Source: CAYJAD01 sp964368075 | GTDB lineage: Bacteria; Desulfobacterota; Desulfovibrionia; Desulfovibrionales; Desulfovibrionaceae | DNA length: 64,000 nucleotides | Direction of reading: 5' to 3' | NCBI GenBank assembly: GCA_964368075.1 | Contig: CAYJAD010000003.1 | Location: 27,004-91,003 of the forward strand | Shown here: in pieces, positions 9,316 through 17,949 of the stretch | Layout of the letters: each line of letters begins with the position of its first letter | Position numbering within the stretch: position 1 is the stretch's first letter | Translations under genes and position numbers: made by a program | Notes under the pieces: model-generated | What the model was told of the DNA's origin: nothing | Seen by the model: only the letters and a program-made list of their open reading frames with translations | Database searches by the model: none

Positions 9316-10614
9316 ATGGATCTATATGATTATGAACAACCTTCCGCAGAAAATGCGGTTATTAAAGTAGTTGGTGTCGGCGGCGGCGGCGGTAATGCAG
9401 TGCAAAATATGATTACTTCTGGTCTTCGCGGCGTGACATTTATTTGTGCAAATACAGATTTACAGGCGTTGAATAAAAGCGGTGCTTCGCATAAAGTACA
9501 GCTTGGTGAGCAACTAACTCGCGGTCTTGGTGCTGGTGCTAACCCCAATAAAGGGCGTGAAGCAGCGGTGGAAAGCGTATCCGCTGTGCGCGATGCTTTA
9601 GAAGGTGCTGATATGGTCTTTGTTACCGCTGGTATGGGTGGCGGTACAGGTACTGGCGCAGCTCCCGTTATTGCACAAGCAGCTCGTGAAATGGGCGCTC
9701 TTACTGTGGGTGTGGTTACCAAGCCTTTTAGTTTCGAAGGGGCTAAACGCAAAACTGCTGCTGAAGCTGGCTTACAAGAGCTACGTCAGCATGTGGATTG
9801 CCTTATCACTATTCCTAATGACCGCTTATTGCAATTTGCCCCTAAAAAAGCTCCTTTTACAGAAATGTTAAAGAAGGCCAATGATGTTTTGTACAATGCC
9901 GTTAAAGGTATTTCTGATGTTATCTTAGAAGATGGTCTTATTAACGTAGACTTTGCTGACGTAACCACAGTTATGCAAGAGTCTGGTGTAGCCCTTATGG
10001 GTACAGGTATTGCCTCCGGCGAAAGCCGCGCTCGTGATGCTGCACATAGCGCCATTACCAGCCCCTTATTGGAAGATGTTTCTTTGGAAGGTGCCAAGGC
10101 TGTACTGTATAACATTACTGCTTCCATGGATATTTCCGGTGAAGAAATTAGCGAAATTGGCGAAATTATTAGCCAAGCGGCACATCCAGAAGCAAATATC
10201 ATTGTGGGTGTTGTTTTTGATGAAGAAGCCGGCGACGAATTGCGCGTTACAGTGGTAGCTACTGGTATTGATAATTCACATAGACTCAATGTGGAAGAGC
10301 CAGAGCCGCAAGCCACAGTGGTGACAAACTTTAAGCAACCTACGCCCGCAGCTGTTGCTCCCCAGCAAGGCTTGCGTCGTCAACCAGAGCCAGAGCCTCA
10401 ACAGCCCATGGGCTACGCAGATCCTAATGTGCGCCGTCGCGTGCCTGTAGAGCATTGGTATGATGGTAAAAGCGAGCTTCCTCCATATATTCGCAAAGGT
10501 CAGGCCATGGGCGGATCGCAATTACAGCGTCCGTATAATCCCGGTGAGCAAGAGCAGATTTTTGATGAAAATGAACTGGATATGCCTGCTTTTATTCGCA
10601 GACAAGCAGATTAA
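9316..10614 (+). CDS. ftsZ: Cell division protein FtsZ
   Basis: Tubulin-like GTPase that forms the Z ring. The ATG at 9316 is preceded by a strong GAGGAGAGG site; an upstream in-frame ATG at 9262 lies inside ftsA and is less likely. The N-terminal domain has VVGVGGGGGNAVQNM and the tubulin signature GMGGGTGTGAAPVIA. NVDFADV lies at the activation domain. A Pro/Gln-rich linker of about 70 residues leads to the C-terminal peptide ELDMPAFIRRQ, which binds FtsA and ZipA-type partners. It is the last gene of the dcw cluster and is followed by two hairpins and a T-run. Confidence 0.97.
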   Translation: MDLYDYEQPSAENAVIKVVGVGGGGGNAVQNMITSGLRGVTFICANTDLQALNKSGASHKVQLGEQLTRGLGAGANPNKGREAAVESVSAVRDALEGADMVFVTAGMGGGTGTGAAPVIAQAAREMGALTVGVVTKPFSFEGAKRKTAAEAGLQELRQHVDCLITIPNDRLLQFAPKKAPFTEMLKKANDVLYNAVKGISDVILEDGLINVDFADVTTVMQESGVALMGTGIASGESRARDAAHSAITSPLLEDVSLEGAKAVLYNITASMDISGEEISEIGEIISQAAHPEANIIVGVVFDEEAGDELRVTVVATGIDNSHRLNVEEPEPQATVVTNFKQPTPAAVAPQQGLRRQPEPEPQQPMGYADPNVRRRVPVEHWYDGKSELPPYIRKGQAMGGSQLQRPYNPGEQEQIFDENELDMPAFIRRQAD

Positions 10615-10702
10615 TTTATATATGCAATGCACTGCACAGTAATTTTATTCTGCAGTGTGTTGCATAGAATATAGCCAATATAGATTGTCTTTATTCCCAT
10701 AA

Positions 10703-10756
10703 ACTGAACCAACGCCTCTCGGTTCAGGGTAAGGCCGCCCAGCGCGGCCTTTTTTA
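10703..10756 (+). terminator. Double hairpin and Rho-independent terminator after ftsZ
   Basis: A perfect 7-bp hairpin CTGAACC/GGTTCAG (10703-10727, ten-base loop AACGCCTCTC) is followed at once by a GC-rich stem AAGGCCGC/GCGGCCTT (10731-10751) and a T-run. The second stem is a classical intrinsic terminator closing the dcw operon. The first may be part of the 3' end or of a small RNA. The 250 bases between ftsZ and the convergent histidine kinase hold nothing else I can name. Confidence 0.8.
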
Positions 10757-10866
10757 TGCAAAAAAATCGTGAAATTTGCCGCAAAAAAGCTTGCCTATCA
10801 AACTTTTAGAGCAAGCTCTCTACGCAATTCATCACATAAGGCTTTTGAAACGTGTTAGTTTCAAGG

Positions 10867-12300
10867 TTAAAAAACAATACTCACACGCAAGCCTTGCTCT
10901 CCGTCTACAGTAGAGTTTTCTACTAATAATTGCGCATCGTGCAGGGAGGCAATATGCCGTACTATGGCAAGACCAAGACCACTGCCTTGTTCTTTTTGAC
11001 CGGCAGGGCGAAAAAAACGCTGTCCTAATTGAGCCAATACGGAATTCTCCAAATGAGGGGCCGTATTCTCCACTTGTAATTTATCATGGCTAAGAGTGAC
11101 AAAAACCTTTCCGCCTTGAGGCGTATAGCGGATGGCATTATCCAACAGATTACGCAATACAATACTCCATACATCATGCATTTCCTGTGCGTGATATGCC
11201 TCTTCTTTGGATGTTGTCCTAGGGGTAAACTTGCTGAGATTACATAGTGTAATGCCCTTACCTTGGGCAGCCTCTTGTGCTTCTTCCAAAGCTACCTCTA
11301 AAAGACTATGACAAGGTATGGTTTCAGGATGTAACTTTTGGGAGCTAGGCGTGGCAGCTTCAAGGTTAGAAAGCAGCAGAAGCTGCTCCACTAAATGCGT
11401 GCAACGCATGGTGCCCTGCAAGATTTTTTGCACAGCATTGTCTCGGGCTTTTTCGTCATCCTTCGACATTTCCATGACTTCTGCTTGTATTCGTAATCCA
11501 GCTAAGGGGGTGCGTAATTCATGAGCTGCATTGGAAACAAAAGCTCTTTCTTTAGTTAATAGAGTTGAAATACGGGTAAAAAGCAGGTTGAGCGATTGAA
11601 TAAGCGGGCGTGTTTCTGGGGTTAAGGAGCTTTCATCCAGCAATTGCGTATCTTGTGCTTCGCGTTTTTGTAATTGTGCTGTAAGGTGACGCAATGGTTT
11701 AAATTCATGATATAATATCCAACCAAGCCCCAAAAGAAAGAGGGGCAAAATAATGAGCCAAGGGGTTAAGTGGCGCACGATTACACGTAACACGGTTTTT
11801 TCTCGATATTCTCTCTCCTGCCCTACCACAATAATTTTTTCCCCATCGTCAGAGGGGGTCATATAGAGGTGCCAGTCATCATCGTCAATTTCTACTTTGG
11901 CGAAGCCTTTTTTCTGAAGAAAAGGGAATTCATTGCCGTCATCATCATCGCTGAGTACCAATTGACCTTCGTGAGAAAAAACAGCAAAGGATAAAGTGTC
12001 CTTGGCTTCGCCAAAGCGTATTTCTTGCTTTTTATGAGATATTATATCGTCTAATTCATCTATTTTACCAGATAAATGCGATAAGTCCAATTCACCTAAA
12101 GTTTTTGCGAAAAGAATCATTTGCGTATTGAAAAATTGCTTGGTGTGCTTTTCACCACCTTGCCATGCTATGGCTGAAACAATACTCCACGTAAAAAGAG
12201 AAAAAAGGGTGTAGAAAAGCAGTAGCCGTGCAGGTAAATTCCATGTGGCAATTTTTTGCCACAGATTTTTACCACTGAAGGAAGGAGGTGTAATTTGCAT
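10867..12300 (-). CDS. qseC: Sensor histidine kinase, QseC-like
   Basis: Membrane histidine kinase of 477 residues. Helix 1 lies at about 27-48. A periplasmic domain of about 125 residues contains an acidic DDDDGNEFPF and DDDWHLYMTPSDDGEKIIVVGQEREYRE, which resembles the QseC sensor domain. Helix 2 (LTPWLIILPLFLLGLGWILY) is followed by HAMP-like sequence, the phospho-acceptor H box AAHELRTPLAG, the N box NLLDNAIRYTPQGG and the G box GSGLGLAIVRHIASLHD. It begins 15 bases after the response regulator. The ligand cannot be read from sequence; acidic patches could bind cations. Confidence 0.85.
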   Translation of the reverse strand: MQITPPSFSGKNLWQKIATWNLPARLLLFYTLFSLFTWSIVSAIAWQGGEKHTKQFFNTQMILFAKTLGELDLSHLSGKIDELDDIISHKKQEIRFGEAKDTLSFAVFSHEGQLVLSDDDDGNEFPFLQKKGFAKVEIDDDDWHLYMTPSDDGEKIIVVGQEREYREKTVLRVIVRHLTPWLIILPLFLLGLGWILYHEFKPLRHLTAQLQKREAQDTQLLDESSLTPETRPLIQSLNLLFTRISTLLTKERAFVSNAAHELRTPLAGLRIQAEVMEMSKDDEKARDNAVQKILQGTMRCTHLVEQLLLLSNLEAATPSSQKLHPETIPCHSLLEVALEEAQEAAQGKGITLCNLSKFTPRTTSKEEAYHAQEMHDVWSIVLRNLLDNAIRYTPQGGKVFVTLSHDKLQVENTAPHLENSVLAQLGQRFFRPAGQKEQGSGLGLAIVRHIASLHDAQLLVENSTVDGEQGLRVSIVF

Positions 12301-12315
12301 AATTTAAGCGAAATC

Positions 12316-13002
12316 TTATTTTTTTTCTGAAGAGTTTTTGGACGTGGCCGTACCCAAGGTATAGCCTACACCGTGAACGGTTTTGATAAAATGCGCCCCT
12401 AATTTAGAGCGTAAATGGTGAATATGTACCTCTATGGTATTGCTGCTTACTTCATCATTCCAACCATACATTTTTTCTTCTAAGGTTGTGCGTGAAAGAA
12501 TACCGCTGCCATGAATAAGAAAAATTTCTAATAAAGAAATGGCTTTGGGACTAATAGAAATGGGGATGTCATCTTTAAATACAAGACGTTTATGCGGGTC
12601 AAAACTTACATGCTCATGACGCAAAATAGTAGCGTCTTGCTTCGTATTACGTCGTTGCAAGGCATGTACTCTGGCTACAAGCTCCACTAAAGCAAAGGGC
12701 TTTGGCAGGTAGTCATCAGCACCCAGAGTCAAACCTTTTACCTTTTGGGCCACAGAGCCCCTAGCTGTAAGAATGAGTACAGGGACTAAAATTTTTTTTT
12801 GTCGCCAATACTGCAAAAGAGCAAGGCCATCCATACCCGGTAAAGTAAGGTCTAAAATCACAACATCGTGAAGGCCGCTTTGTAAAGCGTCTTTGGCTAT
12901 GCCGCCATCTTGCAACCAGTCTACTATCATGCCCTGTTTTTCTAGGGCTACTACTAAGCCATCACCAATGATGTTGTCATCTTCTACTAAGAGTATGCGC
13001 AT
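12316..13002 (-). CDS. qseB: Response regulator, OmpR family, QseB-like
   Basis: OmpR/PhoB-type transcription factor of 228 residues. The receiver domain has the acidic pair EDD (7-9), the phospho-acceptor Asp51 in VVILDLTLPGMDG, Thr79 in ILTAR and Lys101 in YLPKPF. The C-terminal winged helix (about 125-220) contains LLEIFLIHGSGILSRTTLEEKMYGW, EVHIHHLRSKLG and TVHGVGYTLG. The ATG follows a GAGAAG site. It is co-oriented with the kinase and with ygiW, the order reported for ygiW-qseBC in Pasteurellaceae. Confidence 0.88.
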   Translation of the reverse strand: MRILLVEDDNIIGDGLVVALEKQGMIVDWLQDGGIAKDALQSGLHDVVILDLTLPGMDGLALLQYWRQKKILVPVLILTARGSVAQKVKGLTLGADDYLPKPFALVELVARVHALQRRNTKQDATILRHEHVSFDPHKRLVFKDDIPISISPKAISLLEIFLIHGSGILSRTTLEEKMYGWNDEVSSNTIEVHIHHLRSKLGAHFIKTVHGVGYTLGTATSKNSSEKK

Positions 13003-13064
13003 AATCTTCTCGTATAGCAGTGTATTGAAAATTCAGTATGTAAAAAACAGCGAATCATTTTTTA

Positions 13065-13126
13065 CAGGCTGTTAAAAAACTTTTCAAGCGAGGAGGATGA
13101 TGGAAAAGATATTTTTTAACAGCCTG
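13065..13126. repeat. 15-bp inverted repeat between ygiW and qseB
   Basis: CAGGCTGTTAAAAAA (13065-13079) and TTTTTTAACAGCCTG (13112-13126) are exact reverse complements. A second short match, CTTTTC/GAAAAG, lies just inside them. The 32-base centre holds GAGGAGGATGATGG. Read on either strand this would be a strong hairpin ending in T or A runs, so it could terminate or attenuate ygiW-to-qseB read-through. No gene is visible in the 277-base gap. Confidence 0.6.
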
Positions 13127-13279
13127 CTGGGGGAAGTTATATGTAAAGTTAAAAAAGATATACACTTTACTTTTAAACAATACTCAGAAAAGGAAGCTTT
13201 AAGGTATTTGGATGTTTGTATATAAAACTTAAGCGTAAAATCCTTTTTAAACGAATTTTAGAATAGTAATGTTTATGAA

Positions 13280-13678
13280 CTATTGTACTTTAGTAATGCG
13301 TTCTACTTCTATTTCTACACTGCCCCATTCTTTTTCTACTTCTACTAACAGCTCTACAGTGTCATTGGGGCCAATATGCTGACCAAACCACGCATCGTCA
13401 TCTATTTTCACCTTACCGGTGCCGCTAGCATCTTGAAAGGTGAAGACTTCTCCGCCTACACGATTAATAAGTTTGCCTTTTAGGGTCACCCAAGTGTCAT
13501 CAGCTTGGTTGTAAGCATCTTTAATAGTCATCACAGCAGGTCCGGGGCCAGTATAGGTGCCGCCTTGTGCTGCGGGGCCGGAATAACCGCCGTTTTGGGC
13601 AAAGGCAATGCTTGCGAAAGTGAAAGTGCTTAAAAGAAGCATGGCCATTAAAAATGTCAAAGTTGTTTTTGTGTGCAT
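13280..13678 (-). CDS. ygiW: YgiW/YdeI family periplasmic OB-fold (BOF) protein
   Basis: Secreted small OB-fold stress protein of 132 residues. A signal peptide covers about residues 1-27 (basic start, hydrophobic core, IAFA-Q cleavage). The mature part has the family pattern GPGPAVMTIKDAYNQADDTWVTLKGKLI, then FQDASGTGKVKIDDDAWFG and VELLVEVEKEWGSVEIEVERI. The start follows AAGGAG, and a 6-bp hairpin GAGCAG-TT-CTGCTC (13694-13707) lies in the leader. Relatives belong to cationic-stress and PmrAB/QseBC regulons, which fits the kinase-regulator pair downstream on the same strand. Confidence 0.85.
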   Translation of the reverse strand: MHTKTTLTFLMAMLLLSTFTFASIAFAQNGGYSGPAAQGGTYTGPGPAVMTIKDAYNQADDTWVTLKGKLINRVGGEVFTFQDASGTGKVKIDDDAWFGQHIGPNDTVELLVEVEKEWGSVEIEVERITKVQ

Positions 13679-13721
13679 AGTTTTTCTCCTTAAGAGCAGT
13701 TCTGCTCATGTTTTGTCTGAC

Positions 13722-13757
13722 TGTATAAAAACATACGCATCTTAAGAAAATATTAAA
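13722..13757 (-). promoter_or_regulatory. Candidate ygiW promoter with PmrA/QseB-type box
   Basis: CTTAAGAAAATATTAAA (13741-13757) fits the PmrA/QseB box YTTAAK-N5-YTTAAK except that the last base is A. Thirteen bases further toward ygiW is TATACA (13722-13727, minus strand), a good -10 element, so the box would overlap the -35 region, as in class II activated promoters. The gene start is about 44 bases beyond the -10. The call rests on motif match and context only. Confidence 0.55.
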
Positions 13758-13902
13758 GGCATATATTTCTTTTAAATTATATGCGCATATATTTTTAACG
13801 GGGATTCAATAAGTAATTTTTAAAAATCAAGCAGTTGACGCGTCCTTTTTTTAAAGCTATGAAATTGAAAATGTGTCTTAATTTTTCATGACAGGGGTTT
13901 TT

Positions 13903-15450
13903 ATGTTAGAATGTATTATTTTCGCTTCCGGTGCTTTACTTATGATTTTAGAAATGGTGGGGGCACGCGTTATGGCTCCGTACTTAGGCACTTCGGTTAT
14001 TGTATGGACAAGTCTTATAGGGGTTATTTTAGCGTGTTTAGCGATGGGCGCTTTTGTGGGCGGCCGCTTGGCAGATAAAAAACTGTCTGCGGTTATTTTG
14101 GCGCGTATATTGGGTGCTGCGGGGCTTGGTTGCGCTTTGACGGCTCTAGGCTATCGTTTTGTGGGGCAGGCCGTTACAAGCAATGTAGACAACATTTATC
14201 TTTCAGCTGTGTTGGCAACCTTTTGCTTGTTTGCATTTCCTGCGATATTTTTTGGTATGGTGTCCCCTTATATTATTCGTCTGCGTTTGGCTGATCTCTC
14301 TACCTCCGGAGCTACGGTGGGGCGTTTATATGCTCTCTCCACTACAGGTAGCATAGTGGGAACTTTTTTGGGGGGCTTTGTGCTTATTTCATTTTTTTCA
14401 AGCACGCATATTTTGCTAGGCACAGCGGCATCCATGCTTGTACTGGCTTTGCTGGCGTTGTTGACACAAAAAAAATCTTCGCAAAGTTTAGCTTCACAAT
14501 TTGTCCCCTTACTATTACTCCTGTTCTCATTGCCCTTTATAGCTTTTGTCAATGCTCAGGCAGATGAGCTTTTACGAAAACAAGGTACGCCACCGCCCGT
14601 GGAAACGCCCTATAATAGCATTCGTATAAGCCAAGGTATCAATGAGGACAGACGCCCAGTGCGCCTGATGGCTACTGATCCGGGTTTTGCACAGTCTGGC
14701 ACATATATTGATAACAAAAGCGAGTTACTCTTTGAGTATACACAATTTTATAGTTTGGGTACGGTGCTTTTTCCCAGCACGGAAAAGGTACTCATGCTCG
14801 GTGGCGGAGGCTACTCGGTGCCCAAATGGCTACTGGCGGGGCACGGTGGTCTTGATAGTGAAAAATTGCGTCTGGATGTGGTGGAACTTGACCCAGGCAT
14901 GACAGCACTTGCAAAACAAGCTTTTGGCCTAAAAGATGATGCACGTATGCGTATTTTTCATGAAGATGCTCGCCGTTTTATCAATACCAATACAGAAAAA
15001 TACGACCTCATTTTTGTGGACGTATTTAATTCTCATTATTCTATTCCCTTTCATATGACCACGGTGGAAGCAGCAGCGGCTTTGCGGCGCGGCCTTCAAG
15101 ACGATGGCGCCGTGATGATGAATGTGATTTCTGCTTTGGAAGGTGAAGGAAGTCATCTACTACAAGGTATTCATGGCGCTTTACAAGAATCTTTTGCTCA
15201 TGTGTACGTTTTTGCCGTGCGCCCAGAAATACCGCGCTCAGCCATACAAAATCTTATGGTTCTGGCCTTGCCTACAAATAATGCCTCTGTACAAGCCCTC
15301 ATAAAAGGGGAGGGCGATACACGACTTTCAGAAGGGATTAAAGCCAAATTAGCAACGCGTGTAACACAAGCCATTGCCCGCGATATAAAACCTCTGCGCG
15401 ATGATTTTGCCCCTGTGGAAAAATACGCACAGGCTTTATTGAAGAAATAG
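13903..15450 (+). CDS. Membrane-bound spermidine-synthase-like protein (fused membrane/methyltransferase-fold family)
   Basis: Two-part protein of about 515 residues. The first 215 or so residues hold about seven hydrophobic helices. The rest is a Rossmann fold like spermidine synthase, with VLMLGGGGYSVPKWLL, the ribose-binding VVELDPGMTALAKQAF and YDLIFVDVFNSHYSIPFHMTT. In true spermidine synthases the glycine loop is GGGDG and the catalytic Asp is followed by a D-P turn; here these read GGGGY and VDVFN, so aminopropyl transfer is uncertain. The ATG at 13903 has AGGGG five bases upstream and is preferred to 13888. No polyamine gene is adjacent. The substrate is unknown. Confidence 0.75.
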   Translation: MLECIIFASGALLMILEMVGARVMAPYLGTSVIVWTSLIGVILACLAMGAFVGGRLADKKLSAVILARILGAAGLGCALTALGYRFVGQAVTSNVDNIYLSAVLATFCLFAFPAIFFGMVSPYIIRLRLADLSTSGATVGRLYALSTTGSIVGTFLGGFVLISFFSSTHILLGTAASMLVLALLALLTQKKSSQSLASQFVPLLLLLFSLPFIAFVNAQADELLRKQGTPPPVETPYNSIRISQGINEDRRPVRLMATDPGFAQSGTYIDNKSELLFEYTQFYSLGTVLFPSTEKVLMLGGGGYSVPKWLLAGHGGLDSEKLRLDVVELDPGMTALAKQAFGLKDDARMRIFHEDARRFINTNTEKYDLIFVDVFNSHYSIPFHMTTVEAAAALRRGLQDDGAVMMNVISALEGEGSHLLQGIHGALQESFAHVYVFAVRPEIPRSAIQNLMVLALPTNNASVQALIKGEGDTRLSEGIKAKLATRVTQAIARDIKPLRDDFAPVEKYAQALLKK

Positions 15451-15511
15451 TGGAAAAGCTGGCTAATTTATTGTTAGTAAATACGAATAATAAGCGCGTT
15501 TTGAAGGGGGT

Positions 15512-15551
15512 CTGGGGGAAACTTTTTGGTGCAAGCAAAAGTTTCCCCCAG
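15512..15551. repeat. Dispersed GGGGAAACTTTT palindrome, copy 1
   Basis: CTGGGGGAAACTTTT and AAAGTTTCCCCCAG form a nearly perfect long stem around a short GGTGCAAGC loop. Closely related hairpins occur at 28288, 49387 and 58311. It lies between the spermidine-synthase-like gene and prfA, next to an independent terminator. Confidence 0.7.
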
Positions 15552-15571
15552 AAAAACAATTAATCTGTATT

Positions 15572-15608
15572 AAAAAAAGCCCTTTGCATGGTCTGCAAAG
15601 GGCTTTTT
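15572..15608. terminator. Bidirectional terminator between convergent genes
   Basis: AAAAAGCCCTTTGCA and TGCAAAGGGCTTTTT form a 15-bp stem with a five-base loop. A-runs on one side and T-runs on the other let it work for the + strand gene ending at 15450 and for prfA on the minus strand. Confidence 0.85.
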
Positions 15609-15609
15609 A

Positions 15610-16680
15610 TTATTCTGATGCCTGATTTTTCAAGGCTTCCGTTTGATAATACGTGATAAGCGATTCCATGAGGTTAGCAATATCACCTTCCATGATTTTT
15701 TCTAAAGAATACAGAGTCACGTTGATACGGTGGTCTGTGCAGCGCCCTTGAGGGAAGTTATAGGTACGAATACGTTCACTTCTATCACCGGAGCCTACTT
15801 GCGCTTTGCGGTCCGCAGACATGCTGGCATTTTGCTTGTCTTGTTCTGCTTGCAAAATACGCGAGGCTAAAACCTTCATGGCGGAGGCTTTATTCTTGTG
15901 CTGGCTTTTTTCATCTTGACAGGTCACCACAGTGCCCGTGGGAATGTGGGTAATGCGCACGGCAGATTCTGTTTTATTAACGTGCTGGCCACCGGCACCG
16001 GAGGCACGGTAAACGTCAATACGTAAATCATCTGGGCGAATATCAATATCTACTTCGTCTGCTTCGGCCATAACAGCCACCGTGGCGGCAGAAGTATGTA
16101 CGCGCCCTTGCGTTTCTGTGGCGGGCACACGCTGTACGCGATGGGTGCCTGCTTCAAATTTCATTTGGCTGTATACTTTTTCGCCGGAAATAAGACAGAT
16201 GATTTCTTTGCAGCCGCCGGTATCAGAAGGAGATTCACTCATGACTTCTACTTTCCAGCCTTTGACTTCGGCATAGCGTGAATACATGCGGAATAGGTCT
16301 GCTGCAAAAAGAGCTGCTTCTTCGCCGCCGGTACCGGCACGGATTTCTAAAATAGTATTTTTTTCATCCAGTGGATCGGTGGGCAGGAGCAAGATTTTTA
16401 ATTGATGCTCAATTTCCGGTAAGCGTTCTTTGGCGGCGCTAATTTCTTCTTGCGCCATGGCGCGAATGTCCGCGTCGCTGTCTTGAAGCAACAGGGTATT
16501 TTCATCGCATTGTTCACGTAAAGAGCGATGCTCACGAAAAAGCATAACAACATCGCGTAAATCAGCATGAGATTTGGTCAATTTACGGTAGCGATCTTGG
16601 TCGGTAAAAACATCTGGTTCAGCCAATTGGTTTTCTAGTTCCAGATATTTTTTTTCCAAACTTTCTAGCTTGGCAAACAT
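15610..16680 (-). CDS. prfA: Peptide chain release factor 1
   Basis: RF1 reads UAA and UAG and triggers peptide release. The 356 residues show the codon-recognition PAT motif in RVQRVPATETQGR and the catalytic GGQ in RASGAGGQHVNKTESAVR. The N-terminal coiled region and the RSERIRTYNFPQGRCTDHR stretch are typical, and the RF2 recognition tripeptide SPF is absent. The ATG follows AAAGGA. It lies 49 bases after yqhQ in an rpmE-yqhQ-prfA order seen in Desulfovibrio-type genomes; prmC, often next, is not here. Confidence 0.96.
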   Translation of the reverse strand: MFAKLESLEKKYLELENQLAEPDVFTDQDRYRKLTKSHADLRDVVMLFREHRSLREQCDENTLLLQDSDADIRAMAQEEISAAKERLPEIEHQLKILLLPTDPLDEKNTILEIRAGTGGEEAALFAADLFRMYSRYAEVKGWKVEVMSESPSDTGGCKEIICLISGEKVYSQMKFEAGTHRVQRVPATETQGRVHTSAATVAVMAEADEVDIDIRPDDLRIDVYRASGAGGQHVNKTESAVRITHIPTGTVVTCQDEKSQHKNKASAMKVLASRILQAEQDKQNASMSADRKAQVGSGDRSERIRTYNFPQGRCTDHRINVTLYSLEKIMEGDIANLMESLITYYQTEALKNQASE

Positions 16681-16729
16681 AATTTTTCCTTTATTACAAA
16701 AAGTCTATGAAGATTTTTCCAAGAGCATG

Positions 16730-17728
16730 CTACTGTGGCATGGGCTTATAATCCACGGGCTGTATATGTTCTGGCGCATCATCCCCAAGAGCTTCATAAA
16801 GCGCCACAATGGCCACTTCAAGCTGGTCGTAATGGGGTTCGTAAGTCGTAAGTTTTTGCAGCATAAGGCCGGGGGTGCGTAAAACTTTACCAAGCACAGT
16901 ATCGCCCATGCGTGAGGCCGCATGTATAAGCTCATAGGCAAGGGCTGCAATGGGTATCATGAGTAGTAGTTTAAATAAGATGGTAACGAGGTGTTTAAGC
17001 ACCGTGTTTTCCGGTGTCCAAACGGCTAGAAGCAAGGGCACAAGCACAGCATGTAAAACAATGGATATACAAATAACAAAAAGTAAGAAGGTGGTGCCGC
17101 AACGTGGATGCAAGCGACTCATACGAGTGGCTTCATAGGCTGTTACTTCGCCGCCTTTTTCAAAGGTGTGAATGACCTTATGTTCTGCCCCATGGTATTG
17201 GAACACGCGGCGAATGTCTGGCAGTAAAGATATGGCCAAAATATAGCCCACAAAGATGGCGCATTTAAATAAACCGTCCCATAAATGGAATGATAAGGCT
17301 TGCACATCGCCCCCAAGACCCACCCATTGCATAACAATGGAAAGTAAGTGAGGCACAATCACAAAAAGCACTATGGCCATACCAAGAGCCACCATCATGG
17401 TGACCACAATATGCCATGTTTCTAATTTTTCATTTTCGCCTTCAGCGGCTTGCTCAGCAGAGCGATTTAGGGCTTTTATACCATTGACCAATGTTTCTAA
17501 AAGCACAGGAAAACCGCGCAAAAAACGTTTTTTTAATAAAGGATGCTTAGTGAGGGAGAACCAAGGCTTACGTTCGGCAACAATACTACCGTCGGCATGG
17601 CGTACAGCCAAGGCATAGTGGCTCTGATGGCGCATCATGACACCTTCCATGACAGCTTGACCACCTACCACGGGGCAGGCTTTAGTTGCAAGAGCCGCTA
17701 AAAGAGAGCGTAGTGGAGAAAACTTCAT
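16730..17728 (-). CDS. yqhQ: DUF1385 / YqhQ family membrane protein
   Basis: Protein of 332 residues with the DUF1385 opening CPVVGGQAVMEGVMMRHQSHY (about residues 19-39), four or so hydrophobic helices (near 110-135, 155-175, 210-235 and 245-270) and the family motif YHGAEHKVIHTFEKG followed by SRLHPRCGTTFLLF. The conserved His, Glu and Cys residues led to its old label as a predicted metal-dependent enzyme, but no reaction is established as far as I know. The ATG follows GAGGTTAT. It sits between rpmE and prfA and is probably co-transcribed with prfA. Confidence 0.85.
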   Translation of the reverse strand: MKFSPLRSLLAALATKACPVVGGQAVMEGVMMRHQSHYALAVRHADGSIVAERKPWFSLTKHPLLKKRFLRGFPVLLETLVNGIKALNRSAEQAAEGENEKLETWHIVVTMMVALGMAIVLFVIVPHLLSIVMQWVGLGGDVQALSFHLWDGLFKCAIFVGYILAISLLPDIRRVFQYHGAEHKVIHTFEKGGEVTAYEATRMSRLHPRCGTTFLLFVICISIVLHAVLVPLLLAVWTPENTVLKHLVTILFKLLLMIPIAALAYELIHAASRMGDTVLGKVLRTPGLMLQKLTTYEPHYDQLEVAIVALYEALGDDAPEHIQPVDYKPMPQ

Positions 17729-17949
17729 ATAACCTCAGCAGCAAAGCCTTTTGGGCTTGTGCATATGGATTACGCAGAGACATATGGAGCATAAACATGT
17801 GTTTATGTATGCAAAAAACAATAGTCTAAAAGCGGGGGAGTCCTACTTTATGACAGATTTTTGCGCCGTCTGTTCTGCACTATCAGTGTTATGGTTTTAA
17901 TGTGTTTACAAAAAGTAGTAAACGCATGTGTCAATAATTGTGCAGAGCC

